This document shows, one piece after another, positions 5,187 through 6,708 of a DNA stretch of 6,708 nucleotides; positions within the stretch are counted from its first letter, which is position 1; every line of letters begins with the position of its first letter. The position numbers and the translations under genes were made by a program. The stretch is from assembly GCA_018396515.1 (NCBI GenBank), contig JAGTQJ010000088.1:1-6708 (forward strand), written 5' to 3'. Source of the DNA: Candidatus Bathyarchaeota archaeon (GTDB taxonomy: Archaea; Thermoproteota; Bathyarchaeia; TCS64). A model generated the notes under the pieces. The model worked only from the letters and a program-made list of their open reading frames with translations. It had not been told where the DNA came from and ran no database searches.

Positions 5187-5939
5187 ATGGAGAGGCGGAG
5201 AATGTTTGGGGAGCATCCAAGAATGGCTTCTAGGGAGAAGATGAAGATATCCATAATTACCCCAACCTACAACGAGACCGAGACCCTTCCGAGGTTCATA
5301 GAGTCCCTCATGGAGGCTTTATCTGAGGATCACGAATACGAGGTTATAATCGTAGACGACAACAGCCCCGACGGAACCGGGGCGTTGGCCGAGAGGCTGG
5401 CGGAGAAGTATGGATGTATAAAGGTCATCCACAGGCCTGGAAAACTAGGGCTGGGGACCGCGTACAAGGAGGGGTTCAAGCACACCTCAGGAGACCTCAT
5501 AGTCTCGATAGACGCAGACCTGAGCCACGACCCGAAGGATATACCGAGGCTCCTGGAGGCGGTGAAGGAGGCTGACATAGCCATAGGGAGCCGACTCATC
5601 AAGGGGGGGAGGATCGAGGGGAGGAGCCGATGGAGAGACCTCATGAGCATCACAGCCAACGGATTCATTAGGCTGCTAGCAGGCCAGCCCATAAGAGACT
5701 GGACGAGCGGGTTGAGGGTATACAGGAGGGAGGCCCTAGAAGCCATACTTCCAAAGGTGGCATGCAAGAAGTGGGACTACCAGTTCGAGGTATTATACAA
5801 GGCATTAAAATCCAAATACAGGGCCAGAGAGGTTCCGATAACCTTCAGGGAGAGAGCCGGAGGAAGAAGCAAATTCGACATCAAAGAAGCCCTAACCTTC
5901 ATGAAATCAATAATCCAAGTCTACCTAAACCTAAAATAG
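5187..5939 (+). CDS. DPM1-like glycosyltransferase family 2 (polyprenol-phosphate mannose synthase type)
   Basis: A GT-A fold transferase of 250 residues. It has the nucleotide-sugar strand ISIITPTYNE (21-30), EVIIVDDNSPDGT (52-64) and KLGLGTAYKEG (86-96). The metal-binding DAD motif is at 109-111, in SIDADLSHDP, and GSR is at 134-136. DWTSGLRVYRREAL (161-174) and GGRSKF (225-230) are the acceptor-side motifs of dolichol-phosphate mannosyltransferases. It probably moves a sugar from GDP- or UDP-sugar to a polyprenyl phosphate at the inner membrane face; which sugar cannot be told. There is no transmembrane segment, as in soluble single-domain DPM1 types. GGAGG at 5171-5175, inside the end of the subtilisin gene, precedes the ATG by 11 bases. 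ATG 5241, right before ISIITP, is an alternative start with GGGAG close by. The gap of 2 bases implies co-transcription with the protease. The stop is TAG. Confidence 0.88.
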   Translation: MERRRMFGEHPRMASREKMKISIITPTYNETETLPRFIESLMEALSEDHEYEVIIVDDNSPDGTGALAERLAEKYGCIKVIHRPGKLGLGTAYKEGFKHTSGDLIVSIDADLSHDPKDIPRLLEAVKEADIAIGSRLIKGGRIEGRSRWRDLMSITANGFIRLLAGQPIRDWTSGLRVYRREALEAILPKVACKKWDYQFEVLYKALKSKYRAREVPITFRERAGGRSKFDIKEALTFMKSIIQVYLNLK

Positions 5940-6063
5940 CCTCTTCAAACTAATCAACCCAAAGAACCTTAAAGTCGCAGGACTTTCAGCCTCTGAAAAC
6001 CTAAAACCGGAGCCCATTTGAATAGACTCATAAGGGGCACGTTTCATCAAGGGATGGGACAGG

Positions 6064-6070
6064 TTTAAAA
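6064..6070 (+). promoter_or_regulatory. TATA-like box for the coiled-coil nuclease-like gene
   Basis: TTTAAAA lies 34-40 bases before the ATG at 6104, predicting a transcript start near 6090-6095 and a leader of about 10 bases without a Shine-Dalgarno site. The 164-base spacer 5940-6103 contains no other feature I can support and no clear terminator for the upstream operon. Confidence 0.45.
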
Positions 6071-6103
6071 GTCGGCTAACCATCTTATCTTTCAGACATC
6101 GAT

Positions 6104-6708
6104 ATGAGCCTCACACCTGAGCTGAGAGCCTTTATAATAGGAGTGGTAGAGGAGAGAGTAAGTGAACTTAAGGTTTCAAGAGAAGAATTTGAGAAACTAA
6201 AAATCGCTGTAGAAAAAAATACAGAAGCAATAGAAAAATTAAGTTCTGCAATAAATGAATTAGCAGAAGCACAGAAAAGAACAGAAGAAAGAATAAATGA
6301 ATTAGCAGAAGCACAGAAAAGAACAGAAGAAAGAATAAATGAATTAGCAGAAGCACAGAAAAGAACAGAAGAAAGAATAAATGAATTAGCAGAAGCACAG
6401 AAAAGAACAGATCAAAATGTTGCTACCCTTGCTAAGAGGATGGAATCGTTAGCCGTTGAGGTTGGTAGACTGTCAGAAACCATTGGATTCTCGCTTGAGG
6501 ATCTGGGAAGGGAGCTCCTTCCAAGCAGGCTTAGGGAGCTGGGTGTCGCGATAGAGGGGCTCGAGAGGAGGCACTTCGTTGTGGATGGGGAGGAGATCGA
6601 GGTCAACCTATACGGCGAGGGGTTATGCAGCGGCAGAAGGATCCTTGTCCTAGGGGAGGCAAAGTCGAGGATCTACAGCAACGATGTGGAAAGGTTCAAC
6701 ACCCAGGC
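6104..6708 (+). CDS. Coiled-coil protein with PD-(D/E)XK nuclease-like domain (DUF3782-like), cut by the window edge
   Basis: 201 codons are visible and the frame is open at the right edge. Residues 1-49 are a helical N-terminus. Residues 50-102 are a coiled coil made of 3.8 copies of INELAEAQKRTEER, with Ile/Gln and Leu/Thr at the a and d heptad positions. A further helix, RMESLAVEVGRLSETIG, follows at 112-128. The C-terminal part, RELLPSRLRELG (136-147), then EEIEVNLYG and ILVLGEAKSRIY (180-191), looks like the core of a PD-(D/E)XK nuclease fold with an acidic strand residue (164 or 166) and the E185-A-K187 motif. This layout resembles the archaeal DUF3782 group. Nuclease activity has not been shown for these to my knowledge and is inferred. 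Codon use changes from GAA/AGA in the repeats to GAG/AGG in the nuclease-like part. The missing C-terminus holds the rest of the domain. Confidence 0.75.
   Translation, partial: MSLTPELRAFIIGVVEERVSELKVSREEFEKLKIAVEKNTEAIEKLSSAINELAEAQKRTEERINELAEAQKRTEERINELAEAQKRTEERINELAEAQKRTDQNVATLAKRMESLAVEVGRLSETIGFSLEDLGRELLPSRLRELGVAIEGLERRHFVVDGEEIEVNLYGEGLCSGRRILVLGEAKSRIYSNDVERFNTQ
6251..6410 (+). repeat. 42-base tandem repeat inside the coiled-coil gene
   Basis: Copies lie at 6251-6292, 6293-6334, 6335-6376 and a partial one at 6377-6410 (34 bases). They appear identical base for base. Each unit encodes 14 residues, exactly two heptads, so gain or loss of a unit keeps both the reading frame and the coiled-coil register. 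Identity at wobble positions points to recent expansion by slippage or unequal recombination. The strand is strongly A-rich, and the complementary strand gives a misleading repetitive hydrophobic ORF. Confidence 0.92.

Noticed and set aside
5330..5767. Minus-strand ORF of 145 codons opposite the glycosyltransferase
   Set aside because: It is an antisense shadow of a well supported GT2 gene, with serine- and proline-rich composition and no motif.
6168..6398. Minus-strand ORF with a repeated hydrophobic unit, looking like a repetitive membrane protein
   Set aside because: It is the antisense of the A-rich coiled-coil repeat. The plus frame has a promoter, a regular heptad pattern and a domain after it, so the hydrophobic reading is a by-product.

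Overview
The window reads as thermophilic archaeal DNA, probably from the Thermoproteota side of the tree (crenarchaeal, korarchaeal or bathyarchaeal). The signs are: PaREP1-type genes, a VapBC-type AbrB/PIN pair, many starts that look leaderless and sit 25-40 bases behind a TATA-like box, arginine coded almost only by AGG/AGA, frequent ATA isoleucine, and a polyprenol-phosphate-mannose-synthase-like glycosyltransferase. The exact lineage cannot be fixed from this sequence.

Left part (1 to about 2650): an AT-richer accessory stretch of small genes in different stages of decay. An intact PaREP1 gene (257-604) is followed by a second PaREP1 copy broken by one extra base (727-1141). A convergent VapBC-type pair comes next on the minus strand. 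Its AbrB antitoxin (1536-1793) is intact, but its PIN toxin (1222-1524) has no start, two in-frame TAG codons and no C-terminus. A small frameshifted ORF (1976-2120) and a third PaREP1-like gene (2150-2559), broken at a run of five G, follow on the plus strand. A short module, a TTATTAGGCTC box about 30 bases ahead of an ATG, occurs near 1133-1197 and again at 1944-1978.

Middle part (2682-5939): GC-richer, intact genes around a divergent intergenic region with a strong hairpin. On the minus strand is a membrane-anchored protein resembling clan CD (caspase-fold) cysteine peptidases, with a candidate His110/Cys189 dyad. On the plus strand is a subtilisin-family (S8) protease with signal peptide, I9 propeptide, complete catalytic residues, an inserted EF-hand-like calcium loop and a C-terminal membrane anchor. 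Two bases after it starts a DPM1-like glycosyltransferase. The two peptidases should both face outward from the cytoplasmic membrane. That they work together on surface or secreted proteins is inference from location only.

Right end (6104 to the edge): the start of a coiled-coil protein with a PD-(D/E)XK-nuclease-like C-terminal part, resembling the DUF3782 group. Its coiled coil contains a nearly perfect 42-base tandem repeat (3.8 copies, 14 residues each).

The best candidate for something little described is the divergent pair of anchored peptidases. The most informative evolutionary signal is the cluster of single-base-disrupted toxin-antitoxin-like genes on the left.
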